Assembly (NCBI GenBank): GCA_963850255.1
Contig: CAWKLL010000046.1
Coordinates: 1-64,000 of the forward strand
Reading direction: 5' to 3'
Origin: J054 sp963850255
Lineage (GTDB): Bacteria > Pseudomonadota > Gammaproteobacteria > Steroidobacterales > GCA-2729495
DNA length: 64,000 nucleotides
Shown here: piece after piece, positions 16,428-25,298 of the stretch
Layout of the letters: each line of letters opens with the position of its first letter
How positions within the stretch are numbered: position 1 is the first letter of the stretch
Notes under the pieces: model-generated
Told to the model about the DNA's origin: nothing
Databases searched by the model: none
Seen by the model: the letters and a program-made list of their open reading frames with translations, nothing else
Program-made: the position numbers and the translations under genes

Positions 16428-18623
16428 TCAGCGGTAGCCGAGAATATCACGGCCAAGCAGATCCTCGGCAGCTGTGCCCGGATCGCTAAAGCCTTTCAGA
16501 ACGAATTGTACGGAGATCGAGGTATCGGACTCGCCGACGCGCGTCGCCAGGTAGCGGCGCCAGACGCCGCGCACCGCCCAGCAGCAGGTTTCATACTCGA
16601 GCCCGGCAAATCGCTCGAGCGGCTCTTTAGTCTCCAGTGAGACGTTATAGCGGCCCACGAAATTCCAATTATCGGCAATCGGCCAGGCGACCGCGAAGTC
16701 AATGTTCTCCAGCGAATCTCGCTGGAATCGATAGCTCAGATTGACGATCCGTCGGTCATCGCGAACATAGCGCAGCCGAGCTTCGGCGCGTCGTGTTTCG
16801 CTCTGATCCGAGTCCCACTGATAGTTCAGATCGGTGCGCCAGTATTTGGCAAAGTTGACGCCCAGCTCTGCCAGGTAATCGGAAGAACTGCTGTCATTAG
16901 GTAGTCCGTCCGGCAACGCAACGCGCTGGCTGCTGAGGTAGCGAACCTGACCCAGAGTGGCGCGCAGCAGCTCCTCGCCACTGTCGGCAGCAATCAGTCG
17001 TGTGCTGATGCCCAGAGCCAGCTGGTTGGCATCGGCGAGGCGGTCATAACCGATAAACCGGTTGCGCCGAAACAGCTGCACGACGTTGAGATCCGGTTCG
17101 ATGGTATCGAACACCGGCAAATCGGACTGCTCGCGGAACGGAATATAAGTGTAGAGCGCTCGGGGCTCCAGGGTTTGCAACCACTTGGAGTCTTTGGTGA
17201 TGCGTTCGAAGGTGCTCGACATGTCGAGACTGGCGACGGGCGTGGTGCGCGACGGGCTGTCGTCCTGGCCGAGCTCGGTGTCTTGCAGCCGGTAGCTGGT
17301 GTGCTCGACAGCCACGGCCGGCTCGAAGTTGACGATGCCCCACCTAAAAGGCCGGGTGAACTCCGGCTGCACATGGCCGCGGAATCCGCGCACGCCGACG
17401 TTACGATCAAAATAGGTCAGGTCGGCACGCACACCATAGGTCATGCCGAACAACCCGTCGGGCTCGAAGCCGCGCACGCTAAGTTCCGGTAATCGGGCGT
17501 AAGGCCGTTCCTCGGGCAGCAGAAATTCATCGATGGTCTGATAGTCCTCGATGCTCAGGCGGGCAGACCAGGCGCCGCTGAAATACTCGAGATCGGCGTG
17601 CCGAGGCAGGTGCGTCTGGCTGGTATTGGACAGGCTGCTGGAAAAATCTTCGAAATAGCCCGAATCAGATACCGCAATCAGATTGACGGTGCCGCGCAGG
17701 TTGAACGGCAGGTCTGATTGATGAAATGCAGCGGCCAGCCAGCGTTTTTCGTTGGTTTCGTCATCGTTGTTAAGATACTCGCCGGTCAGCGTGCCGCTAT
17801 GGTCTTCGCTCAGATAGCGATACTCACCGCCCATTTGCAGCCCGCGTTCGGACATATACCGCGGCGTCAGGGTCGCATCCATGCTCGGTGAAATATTCCA
17901 GTACCAGGGCGCTGCGATATCGAGTCCGCGCTGCTCACTGCTGCCCACATCCGGAATCAGCCAGCCGCTTTTTCGCTCATTGGAGATTGGATAAGAAACA
18001 TAGGGCAGGTAAAAAACCGGCACGCCGCGAATGCGGAACTTCGCGTCCCGGGCAGTGCCTGTTCCTGCCGCCTGATCCAGCTTGATTTCGCCGGCTTCCA
18101 CCAGCCAGTCATTGTTGCCGACCGGGCAGGCGGTATAGGTGACGTCGTTCAGATAGGCCTGCCCGCTGCCGCGCAGTTCAATTTCGTCTGCAGTGCCGCG
18201 CGCTGGTACGGACCAGATCTCGAAATCGGCATCCGCAAAGCGCACTTCTTCCGTTCGTTGATTGAAGCTGGCGGAATTGGCGGTGACGCGGCTGCCGACA
18301 TCCCGGAATTCCACATTTCCGCTGACGCTGAACAAGCCGCTTTCCGGATCATACTCGGCGCCCGAGGCGCGCAGGCTGCGGTTGCCGCTGCGCAGGATAA
18401 TGTCGTCGCTGAACTCGGCGTCGCCGTCAATCTGAAACTCGACCCGGCCGCTAAGGATCTCGAGCTCGTCAGCGTTAACCAGGGTGTCGCTGGCCGGCAA
18501 AGGCGGCGGCGGGTCCGCAGGACAGCTGCCCCAGCCGACAACGCGGCCGTCTTCGGCAGACCACGCCGCTGGCGCACATAGCAACGCAGGCCCCAGCATC
18601 AAGGTCAGCAAAAAAAATCGCAC
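16428..18623 (-). CDS. lptD: LPS-assembly protein LptD
   Basis: 731 residues from GTG 18623 (VRFFLLTLMLGPALLC, a signal peptide); the in-frame ATG 34 codons upstream would place a non-signal extension first. An OstA-type jellyroll domain (ADELEILSGRVEFQID, residues about 60-200) is followed by the barrel. The cysteines needed for disulfide maturation are seen: GSCPAD near the N-terminus, YTACPVGN, and the paired cysteines in YETCCWAVRGVWRRYL. LptD with LptE inserts LPS into the outer leaflet. It is the first gene of the operon and is divergent from the MurU-like gene, 100 bases away. Confidence 0.95.
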   Translation of the reverse strand: MRFFLLTLMLGPALLCAPAAWSAEDGRVVGWGSCPADPPPPLPASDTLVNADELEILSGRVEFQIDGDAEFSDDIILRSGNRSLRASGAEYDPESGLFSVSGNVEFRDVGSRVTANSASFNQRTEEVRFADADFEIWSVPARGTADEIELRGSGQAYLNDVTYTACPVGNNDWLVEAGEIKLDQAAGTGTARDAKFRIRGVPVFYLPYVSYPISNERKSGWLIPDVGSSEQRGLDIAAPWYWNISPSMDATLTPRYMSERGLQMGGEYRYLSEDHSGTLTGEYLNNDDETNEKRWLAAAFHQSDLPFNLRGTVNLIAVSDSGYFEDFSSSLSNTSQTHLPRHADLEYFSGAWSARLSIEDYQTIDEFLLPEERPYARLPELSVRGFEPDGLFGMTYGVRADLTYFDRNVGVRGFRGHVQPEFTRPFRWGIVNFEPAVAVEHTSYRLQDTELGQDDSPSRTTPVASLDMSSTFERITKDSKWLQTLEPRALYTYIPFREQSDLPVFDTIEPDLNVVQLFRRNRFIGYDRLADANQLALGISTRLIAADSGEELLRATLGQVRYLSSQRVALPDGLPNDSSSSDYLAELGVNFAKYWRTDLNYQWDSDQSETRRAEARLRYVRDDRRIVNLSYRFQRDSLENIDFAVAWPIADNWNFVGRYNVSLETKEPLERFAGLEYETCCWAVRGVWRRYLATRVGESDTSISVQFVLKGFSDPGTAAEDLLGRDILGYR

Positions 18624-18723
18624 ATGGATATCCCGGCAGCAGGCCGCAGCATTATAGCTGCCGGTCTGCCTGCCTGCGCGCGCAAATACATTGACGCAAA
18701 CGCACTCGGGGCGCGAACATTCC

Positions 18724-19446
18724 ATGTCGGTAAACGGCCGCGATCAGGATCTACGCAACTTGGAAACTCCCCGCACAGCCATGCTGTTGGCGGCCGGGCG
18801 CGGCGAGCGCATGCGCCCGTTAACCGATCACCTGCCCAAACCGCTGTTGCAGGCTGGTGGCCATCCCCTGTTGCACTATCCGCTTCGCGCGCTGGCGGTC
18901 GCTGGTGTGGCGGAGGTGGTGATTAACCTGTCCTGGCAGGGCGAGAAGATTCGCGACTGGCTGGGCAGCGGTCAGGATTATGGTTTGCGCATTCACTACA
19001 GCGATGAAGGCGCCCAGGCCCTGGAGACCGGCGGCGGCATCTATAAGGCTTTGCCGCTGCTGGGCGAGCAGCCGTTCTGGCTGGTCAACGGCGACGTTTT
19101 TTGTGACTACCCGTTTCCAGACAGGTCTTTGGCGGAAACGGATCTGGCGCACCTGGTCATGGTCAGCAATCCGCCACATCATCCCGCCGGTGATTTCTGT
19201 CTGCGAGAAGGCCGAGTCTGCGACGATGACTCGTCGCGCCTGACTTATTCCGGCCTGGCTATCCTGCGACCGGAATTATTTGCGGGTGCACAGGCAGGGG
19301 TGTTTCCGCTGGCGCCGTTGCTCAGCGCGGCGCTGCGGGCGGATAGAGTCTCCGCTGAGCACTACCGCGGCGAATGGACTGACGTCGGCACGCCGCAGCG
19401 GCTCGCCGAGCTTGACCAGCGTCTGCGCCGAGGCCGGCCGGTCTAG
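18724..19446 (+). CDS. murU: MurU-like nucleotidyltransferase (N-acetylmuramate-1-phosphate uridylyltransferase)
   Basis: 240 residues. The nucleotidyltransferase loop AMLLAAGRGERMRPLTDHLPKP is at residues about 17-39, with a metal-binding WLVNGDVFCDYPF and EWTDVGTPQRLAEL near the end. In Pseudomonas and relatives MurU activates MurNAc-1-P in the cell-wall recycling bypass and lies next to the kinase amgK upstream of lptD. Here it is in the expected place but amgK is not between it and lptD. Other sugar-1-phosphate nucleotidyltransferases are the alternative. Start chosen at ATG 18724; 18691 is possible. Confidence 0.8.
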   Translation: MSVNGRDQDLRNLETPRTAMLLAAGRGERMRPLTDHLPKPLLQAGGHPLLHYPLRALAVAGVAEVVINLSWQGEKIRDWLGSGQDYGLRIHYSDEGAQALETGGGIYKALPLLGEQPFWLVNGDVFCDYPFPDRSLAETDLAHLVMVSNPPHHPAGDFCLREGRVCDDDSSRLTYSGLAILRPELFAGAQAGVFPLAPLLSAALRADRVSAEHYRGEWTDVGTPQRLAELDQRLRRGRPV

Positions 19447-19961
19447 AGGTCCAGGTAGCGGGCCGTGCCGGCGATACCCTGCATGGCGGGGGCATCCAGC
19501 ACATAAACCATGAAGCTGTTGGCCGGCACGCCGGGCCACTGGCAGCGCAGGCCATGCGCAGCGCCGGGTTCAAAGCCGAGCAGCGGGTAATAGTCAGGCA
19601 GACCAATGACAATTACACAGGGGTAACCCTGGGCCGCCAGGCTGCTTATGCCTCGCTGCGTCAGCGCTTTGCCGATTCCGCGGCGCTGCCAGTCCGGGTG
19701 CACTGCCAGTTCGCCCAGGCCCATGGCCGACCTGGACTTGTCTTCGCTGTCGATGTTCACCGGAGCAAAAAACGCGTGCCCAACTATCCCTGAGCCGTTG
19801 CTGGCCACTAGGGAAAGGTGCTTGCCCGGCTGTCTGCGCAGCTGGTCAAACTGCGCTGTGCCGCCGGCAGGGCCGAAGGCCAGCCGGTTCAGGACGAGGA
19901 TTTCATCCGGGTCGCAACTGAGACGCTGTTCACGTATTTCAATGGTGTCGGGCAGTAGCAT
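19443..19961 (-). CDS. GNAT family N-acetyltransferase
   Basis: 172 residues with the acetyl-CoA binding motif GELAVHPDWQRRGIGKAL in the middle, followed by GYPCVIVIGLPDYYPLLGFEPG, a pattern typical of the YhbS-like GNAT branch. Substrate unknown. It is convergent with the MurU-like gene and the two stops overlap by four bases. Confidence 0.85.
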   Translation of the reverse strand: MLLPDTIEIREQRLSCDPDEILVLNRLAFGPAGGTAQFDQLRRQPGKHLSLVASNGSGIVGHAFFAPVNIDSEDKSRSAMGLGELAVHPDWQRRGIGKALTQRGISSLAAQGYPCVIVIGLPDYYPLLGFEPGAAHGLRCQWPGVPANSFMVYVLDAPAMQGIAGTARYLDL

Positions 19962-20128
19962 GCCGCGCGCCTCGTACGTTCTCTGGATTTCCGCGCAGTC
20001 TAGCGCGCCGCAACAGCTGGCTTGAATCCAATACTGCGACGGCTGCGAAAATTGAGTTAACGGCCGATAGTCGAGGGATCGATCAAACGTCCATGGTTAA
20101 TAGATTGTGTGCTTTTTGGAGTATTGGG

Positions 20129-20491
20129 ATGAGTCGTAAATATTTGATTTCACTTAGCCTTTTGGCTTTTACCCTGGTCGCAGCCGAGGGCGCCTTCGCG
20201 GCCCGGGCTAAAGACGCGGTAGACGCCTGCAAGGTCGCTTCTGCCGCTGCCGCCGTCAATGAAGATGCGGTAGGCAAGCTGATTAAAGTTAAGTCTCGCG
20301 GTGCCAACTACGAAGTCTGGCTGAATCTGCGCGGCGAGCAGGACCAGAAGACCTATTGCTACCTGCGCCGTGGCGAAGTTGAGCAGCTGGTGATGGAAGA
20401 GGGTGCCTGGAAAGGTCGTAACCCGAGACGTCCCGACGTTAGCGAAGCTTCTCAGCAGGCCGCTGCAAAGCCGTCAAAAGCCGGGGCCTGA
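20129..20491 (+). CDS. Small secreted protein of unknown function
   Basis: 120 residues from ATG 20129. A signal peptide (KYLISLSLLAFTLVAAEG, cut after AFA) is followed by a short domain with two cysteines (DACKVAS and KTYCYLRR) that could form a disulfide, and a low-complexity Ala/Pro/Lys tail. I do not recognise the family. The last 53 bases overlap the end of lipB on the other strand. Confidence 0.6.
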   Translation: MSRKYLISLSLLAFTLVAAEGAFAARAKDAVDACKVASAAAAVNEDAVGKLIKVKSRGANYEVWLNLRGEQDQKTYCYLRRGEVEQLVMEEGAWKGRNPRRPDVSEASQQAAAKPSKAGA

Positions 20492-21077
20492 AGTCCCGGG
20501 AAAATGCGCGCAGTTCGTCAGGACCCCCCTGCTCTGACACCTGCGTAACCGGCAGTCCTGCGAAACCGCAGGGATTGATCCGGCTGAAAGGCTCCAGTTG
20601 CATGGCCACGTTTACAGCGAGGCCATGGTAGCTGGAGCCTTTTCTTATTCTTAGCCCCAGACTGGCTATCTTGGCGCCGTCGACGTAAACGCCCGGGGCG
20701 TCGCGACGCGCGGACGCAGCAATAGCGTAGCCGGCCAGTGTGTCTACAACCGCAGTCTCCAGGCGCATCACCAGTTCGCGCACACCGAGTTGCGAGCGGC
20801 GCATGTCCATCAGGACATAGGCCACTAATTGGCCGGGTCCGTGGTAAGTGACCTGGCCGCCGCGATCCACATTCACAACGGGTATATCGCCGGCATTGAG
20901 GATATGGCTGGCGTCGGCATTCAGTCCCAGGGTAAATACCGGGTCGTGTTCCAGCAGCCAGATTTCGTCGGCCGTGTCAGCGTTGCGCCGATCGGTAAAA
21001 GCCTGCATCTCGGCCAGGCTGTCGGCGTAGTCGACGCGGCCAAGCTCGCGCACGATGATGCTGTTTTCAGAGCACAA
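20439..21077 (-). CDS. lipB: Octanoyl-[acyl-carrier-protein]:protein transferase
   Basis: 212 residues. The substrate loop RGGQVTYHGPGQLVAY, the catalytic lysine in GAKIASLGLRI and the active-site cysteine in INPCGFAGLPVTQ are all present. LipB moves octanoate from ACP to lipoyl domains; lipA is not in this window. It overlaps the DUF493 gene by 11 bases. Confidence 0.95.
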   Translation of the reverse strand: MCSENSIIVRELGRVDYADSLAEMQAFTDRRNADTADEIWLLEHDPVFTLGLNADASHILNAGDIPVVNVDRGGQVTYHGPGQLVAYVLMDMRRSQLGVRELVMRLETAVVDTLAGYAIAASARRDAPGVYVDGAKIASLGLRIRKGSSYHGLAVNVAMQLEPFSRINPCGFAGLPVTQVSEQGGPDELRAFSRDFRPRLLTALQRPAEKLR

Positions 21078-21339
21078 AGAGAATGCGATCGCTGCCCGTC
21101 AGGTTGCGGTATACCGTGTCGAGCTGGTCACGACTTTCCGCTGTGAAAGTCACTGTGACAGACAGGAAACGACCCTTGCTGCTGGGTCTGACGACGACGT
21201 CCTCGTGGTCAATCTCGCCGACGGCGGCAACCACCAGTTCCATGACATGGGCGGGAAAGCCTTCGGTTTCCTTGCCCATGGCCTTGACCGGGAATCGGCA
21301 GGGGAATTCGAACAGGCTGTCGTCATCGTCACCGGGCAT
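21067..21339 (-). CDS. ybeD: YbeD family protein (DUF493)
   Basis: 90 residues. Sequence FPCRFPVKAMGKETEGF, HVMELVVAAV and FLSVTVTFTAESRDQLDTVYRNLTG fits the ferredoxin-like, ACT-type fold of DUF493. The function is not settled; the gene is nearly always found with lipB and dacA. It overlaps both neighbours (lipB and the aminotransferase gene). Confidence 0.9.
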   Translation of the reverse strand: MPGDDDDSLFEFPCRFPVKAMGKETEGFPAHVMELVVAAVGEIDHEDVVVRPSSKGRFLSVTVTFTAESRDQLDTVYRNLTGSDRILFVL

Positions 21340-22177
21340 CTAGATAAGCCTTGAAGCGTGCCGCAACCCGATTGTAAAGCGGTCCCGCTTCTCCGTCGCC
21401 TATGGTTGCGCCGTCGAGCTGCACCACCGGCTGTACGCCGCGACCGGCGCTGGTTATCCAGATTTCCTCAGCGTTGCGCAGCAGCGCCTCGCTGATGGCC
21501 TGTTCGCGATAGCTCAGGCCTATATCAGTGGCCAGTTGCACCACCAGGTCGGTAGTCGTGCCCGGCAGGATCTCTCGACCGTTGGGCCGCCGCAGCAATT
21601 GGCCATCGACGACAATCAGCACCGACGTCGTGGTGCCTTCCGTCAGCTCTCCATCGCGCAGCAACAGCGCCTCTTCGGCCTGCTGCTGTTGCGCTTCGCC
21701 GAGTAGCAGGATATTGGCGAGCAGAGCGGTAGCCTTGATGTCGCAGCGTTGCCAGCGATTGTCCGGCAGGGTGATCGCCCGCACGCCGCGAGAGCCCGGG
21801 AACGCGGGTATTTCGCTGGCAATGCCGAATACGGTAGCGGCGAGTCCCGCCGGTGGCGCATGCGTGCGTCCGCTATCGGCGCCACGACTTACCTGCAGGT
21901 AAACCACCAGGTTGTCGGCGTCATTGCGCTTGGCCAGGGTCTCGATCAGCTGCTGCCAATCGGCGTTGCTGAGGGGGTCGGGGATGCCCACAGCAGCCAG
22001 GCTGCGCGAGAGTCTGGCCAGATGCTGATCCAGCAACAGAGGCCGTCGGTCAAAGAACGGCACTACCTCGTAAATGGCGTCGCCAAACAAGAAGCCACGG
22101 TCGAGTGGTGAAATGCGCGCTTCATGAACCGGCAGAAACTCACCGTTGAGATACGCTATAGGCAGCGCTTGCGCCAT
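21329..22177 (-). CDS. dat: D-amino acid aminotransferase (class IV PLP enzyme)
   Basis: 282 residues. YLNGEFLPVHEARISPLDRGFLFGDAIYE is the class IV start, the PLP lysine is in CDIKATALLANILL, and EGTTTSVLIVVDGQL and EIWITSAGRGVQPV follow. It could make D-glutamate or D-alanine from the corresponding keto acid. Its place between dacA and ybeD fits a wall-precursor role. Branched-chain aminotransferase or aminodeoxychorismate lyase are less likely given the context. Confidence 0.88.
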   Translation of the reverse strand: MAQALPIAYLNGEFLPVHEARISPLDRGFLFGDAIYEVVPFFDRRPLLLDQHLARLSRSLAAVGIPDPLSNADWQQLIETLAKRNDADNLVVYLQVSRGADSGRTHAPPAGLAATVFGIASEIPAFPGSRGVRAITLPDNRWQRCDIKATALLANILLLGEAQQQQAEEALLLRDGELTEGTTTSVLIVVDGQLLRRPNGREILPGTTTDLVVQLATDIGLSYREQAISEALLRNAEEIWITSAGRGVQPVVQLDGATIGDGEAGPLYNRVAARFKAYLDAR

Positions 22178-22189
22178 CCTGGTGTGCGC

Positions 22190-23335
22190 CTATTCGAACC
22201 AGAGCAGCACGGAATCGCGTGCTTGCTGCCATAGTGATCCGCTATCAATGGCATTGACAGCAAACAGGTTGGCTTCGGCCAGGGTTTCTTCGGCCAGATT
22301 AACGCGCAGGGTGCCGAGGCGATCGTCTGGGTCGACGGGCGCAATCAATTGCCCGGCCAGATTTACCTGCGGTTCAAGCAGCTCGTAGCTGCCGCGCGGA
22401 ATAGTTACGTAAATATCTTCGCGCACGCTCAGGTCAGCACTTTCATTCTGACCCTTCCAGACCCGGGCTGCCGTTACCGGGTCACCCGCCGGATATAGCA
22501 AGCGCGTTTCGTAAAAACGGAAGCCGTAGTTCAACAGGGCCTGGGAATCATTGCTGCGTGCCGTCGGGCTGCGTGCCCCCAGCACCACGGCAATCAGGCG
22601 CATGCCATCGCGTTCGGCGGATGACACCAGGCAATAGCCGGCTGCATCCGTCATCCCGGTTTTCATGCCATCGACACTGGGATCCCGCCACAGCAAGGCA
22701 TTGCGGTTTTTCTGCGTAATCCCGTTGTAGGTGAACTCGCGCTGCGAATACCAGTGATAGAAGTCTGGAAACTCGCGCACGATGGCTGAGGCCAGACGGG
22801 CAATATCTGCCGCTGTGGTGTAGTGATTTTCAGCCGGCAGCCCGGTGCTGTTGCGGTACTGAGAGTTCAGCATGCCCAGTTCGCGCGCGTGCTGGTTCAT
22901 CACTTCGGCAAAAGTTGCTTCAGTGCCGCCGAGATACTCCGCGATGGCTACGCTGGCATCATTCCCGGATTGCACGATCATGCCCTGCATCAGGTCCTCG
23001 GTGCTGACGCGGGTATTCACCTCGATGAACATGCGCGAGCCGGGCGTACGCCAGGCATTCTCGCTGACCGGGACCGTATCGGTAAGTTTTAACTGTCCGC
23101 TGCTGATGGCCCTGAAGGCTGCATAGGCCGTCATCAGTTTGGTGATGCTGGCCGGCTCCAGGTGTTCATGTTCGTTGCGCGCCGCCAGGATACGGCCACT
23201 GTGATGGTCCATGAGGATGTAGCCGCGCGAATCCAGGTCTGGTGCTCGCGGCACGATGCTCTGAGCCGGGGCGGGCCACCAGGGCGCCAGGCTCAGGCCG
23301 AGAATCAGTAAGGTCGCCAGTCGTTTCATTGGCAT
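22190..23335 (-). CDS. dacA: Serine-type D-Ala-D-Ala carboxypeptidase (PBP5/6 family)
   Basis: 381 residues with a signal peptide cut near PAPAQS. SITK (about residues 63-66) holds the nucleophile serine, QSGNDASVAIAEYL the SGN motif, and DGMKTGMTDAAGYC the KTG motif. The C-terminal beta domain is followed by an amphipathic helix (WQQARDSVLLWFE) that anchors the enzyme to the inner membrane. It trims pentapeptides in peptidoglycan. Its start overlaps the region after rlpA's repaired stop. Confidence 0.95.
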   Translation of the reverse strand: MPMKRLATLLILGLSLAPWWPAPAQSIVPRAPDLDSRGYILMDHHSGRILAARNEHEHLEPASITKLMTAYAAFRAISSGQLKLTDTVPVSENAWRTPGSRMFIEVNTRVSTEDLMQGMIVQSGNDASVAIAEYLGGTEATFAEVMNQHARELGMLNSQYRNSTGLPAENHYTTAADIARLASAIVREFPDFYHWYSQREFTYNGITQKNRNALLWRDPSVDGMKTGMTDAAGYCLVSSAERDGMRLIAVVLGARSPTARSNDSQALLNYGFRFYETRLLYPAGDPVTAARVWKGQNESADLSVREDIYVTIPRGSYELLEPQVNLAGQLIAPVDPDDRLGTLRVNLAEETLAEANLFAVNAIDSGSLWQQARDSVLLWFE

Positions 23336-23375
23336 TCCGGTTCAGTGAATGGTTTCAGAATCTGTATAGATGGGC

Positions 23376-24288
23376 CTAGCCGCCCGGCAGCGGCGACGAA
23401 AATCCCGCATCCGCGTCGCTGATCAGGATTGGATTTCTGACATCCAGTGCGGTTACGCGCTTGACCAGTTGGTCGTACTCGGAGACATCGCCAATCGGCC
23501 CGAGTCGCACCCGGTACATCGCCATCTCGCCGCCCTTGTCTGCATGAATAACGACGTTCTGCAAACCATTGCCCTCCAGGCGAGCCTTCAGGCGCTCGGC
23601 ATTTCCGGCTTCGCCGAAAGCGCCGACCTGCAGGAACAGACTTACCGTGCGCGCCTCGTCCGGCGCGCGGCGCGGCGGCCTCGGCCGTGGCAATCGGGCT
23701 GGGTAGCGAAAATCCGTCTGGCTTCGTTTCGGCCAATACCGGTGCCTGCGGTGCGGGCGCAACGGGTCGATCGTAGGGATAGGCCGTGACCTCTACCATC
23801 GCGGTGCCGTTGCGCACCATATCCAGTTTATGGGCGGCCGCGTAGGACATATCAATGATGCGATTGTCGACAAAGGGTCCGCGATCGTTTACCAGCACAA
23901 CAACGCTGCGGCCATTGCTGAGGTTGGTTACCCGCACCCGGGTTGGCAGGGGCAGGGTCTTATGCGCCGCCGTCATGGCATGCATATCGTAGGGCGTACC
24001 GCTGGAAGTGGGCTTGCCGTGAAACTTGTTGCCGTACCAGGAGGCAACACCGCGTTCGGTGTAACCGCCGCTGGTGGGCATGACGTGATAGCGCTTGCCG
24101 AATACTTCATAGAAGGCCGGATTGCCGCGCGCGCTTTTCGGCGGCTGGCCGTCGCTGCGCGTGACTTTCGGGCTATTGCTGGCTTGTTCGGGTGTTGGTT
24201 GCCCCCAGCGCGTGGCCGTTGAGCAGGCCGTGCCTAGCAGCATGAAGCTCAGCAACAGGCCGGCCGCGAGCAAGCCTTGCCTGCTCAC
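23376..24288 (-). CDS. rlpA: Septal ring lytic transglycosylase RlpA, one frameshift
   Basis: Lipoprotein-like signal (LLLSFMLLGTAC), then a double-psi barrel domain: GVASWYGNKFHGKPTSSG, AAHKTLPLPTRVRVTNL and NDRGPFVDNRIIDMSYAAA with the catalytic aspartate and histidine. After a Pro/Ala-rich linker the frame shifts near 23680 and continues into a SPOR domain (SLFLQVGAFGEAGNAERLKARL, YRVRLGPI), ending TAG at 23376. The span leaves one extra base. RlpA cuts naked glycan strands at the septum. An unshifted reading would lose SPOR and run on to 23326. Confidence 0.9.
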
Positions 24289-25298
24289 GGTTGCGCCGCC
24301 GTGCGGGTGGTGGCCGCGGCTTGCAGCGCCTCACTCAGTTGAAAAACAGCCAGTGCATACATTGGGCTGCGATTGTACCGGGTGATCACGTAAAAGTTCT
24401 TCAGTCCGATCCAGTACTCGGCTTCGTTTTCGCCTTCAAATTTGAACAGTGCAGCGGCTGTATTGCCCGGCAGGTCGAGCGGCACTGTCAGGCCCGCCGC
24501 AGCCAGTTCGGCCAGATCGCGATCCAGTTTCAGCTGATTGCCGGTGGCCGGTGGCGGCTTTCCGGTGAGGGTGCCGCGCACCGCTACGGGGCTGTTGGCC
24601 TGCCATCCGTGGGCGACAAAATAGTTGGCCACACTGGCCAGGATGTCATCCCAGTTCTCCAGCAGGTCGCGGCGGCCATCACCGTCGCCGTCCACGGCAT
24701 AAGCGCGGTAACTGCTGGGGATGAACTGCGGCGGGCCCATGGCGCCGGCGTAAGAGCCGGTTACCTCCTCCAGCGCCAGGCTTTCATCGCGCGCGAGCAG
24801 GAAAAATTGTTCCAGTTCGCGGCGAAAAAATTTGCTGCGCGGCGGATAGTCAAAGGCGAGTGTTGCCAGCGCATCAAGTACCCGATAGTTGCCGGTAATG
24901 CGCCCATAGTAAGTTTCCACACCCACTATGGCGGCAATGATTTCTGCTGGTACACCGGTGGCGGCGCTGACCCGTGCCAGGCGCTCAGCCTCGCGTTCAA
25001 GAAATTCCCGACCCTCGGCAATGCGCTGGTCGGTAATAAAAATCGCCTGATACTCATGCCAGGCCTTGGTTTTCTCCGCGGGGCGGCGCATGGCGTCGAG
25101 GATTTTCTGCTGGCTCTGGCCGTCGGCCAGCAGCCTCTCGACGTAGCCCTGCTCAAAGCCGTGCTCGCTGCTAAGTTGCTTGACGAAGGCGCGCACGTCC
25201 GCCCGCCCCGTGTCCAGGGCAGGTGCAGTTACGGCAAAAAACAGGGCGAACAGGCCGCAGGCAATAGCCGGGCCGGCGGCCGGGATGATCCTTATCAT
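24285..25298 (-). CDS. mltB: Membrane-bound lytic murein transglycosylase B
   Basis: 337 residues with an N-terminal hydrophobic segment (AIACGLFALFFAVTAP). The catalytic glutamate lies in IVGVETYYGRITGNYRVLDAL (about residue 128), followed by GAMGPPQFIPSSYRAYAVDGDGD and the region RDLLENWDDILASVANYF. It cleaves peptidoglycan to 1,6-anhydromuropeptides. There is no lipobox cysteine, so unlike E. coli MltB it may be soluble or anchored by its signal. It overlaps rlpA and rodA by 4 bases each. Confidence 0.93.
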   Translation of the reverse strand: MIRIIPAAGPAIACGLFALFFAVTAPALDTGRADVRAFVKQLSSEHGFEQGYVERLLADGQSQQKILDAMRRPAEKTKAWHEYQAIFITDQRIAEGREFLEREAERLARVSAATGVPAEIIAAIVGVETYYGRITGNYRVLDALATLAFDYPPRSKFFRRELEQFFLLARDESLALEEVTGSYAGAMGPPQFIPSSYRAYAVDGDGDGRRDLLENWDDILASVANYFVAHGWQANSPVAVRGTLTGKPPPATGNQLKLDRDLAELAAAGLTVPLDLPGNTAAALFKFEGENEAEYWIGLKNFYVITRYNRSPMYALAVFQLSEALQAAATTRTAAQP

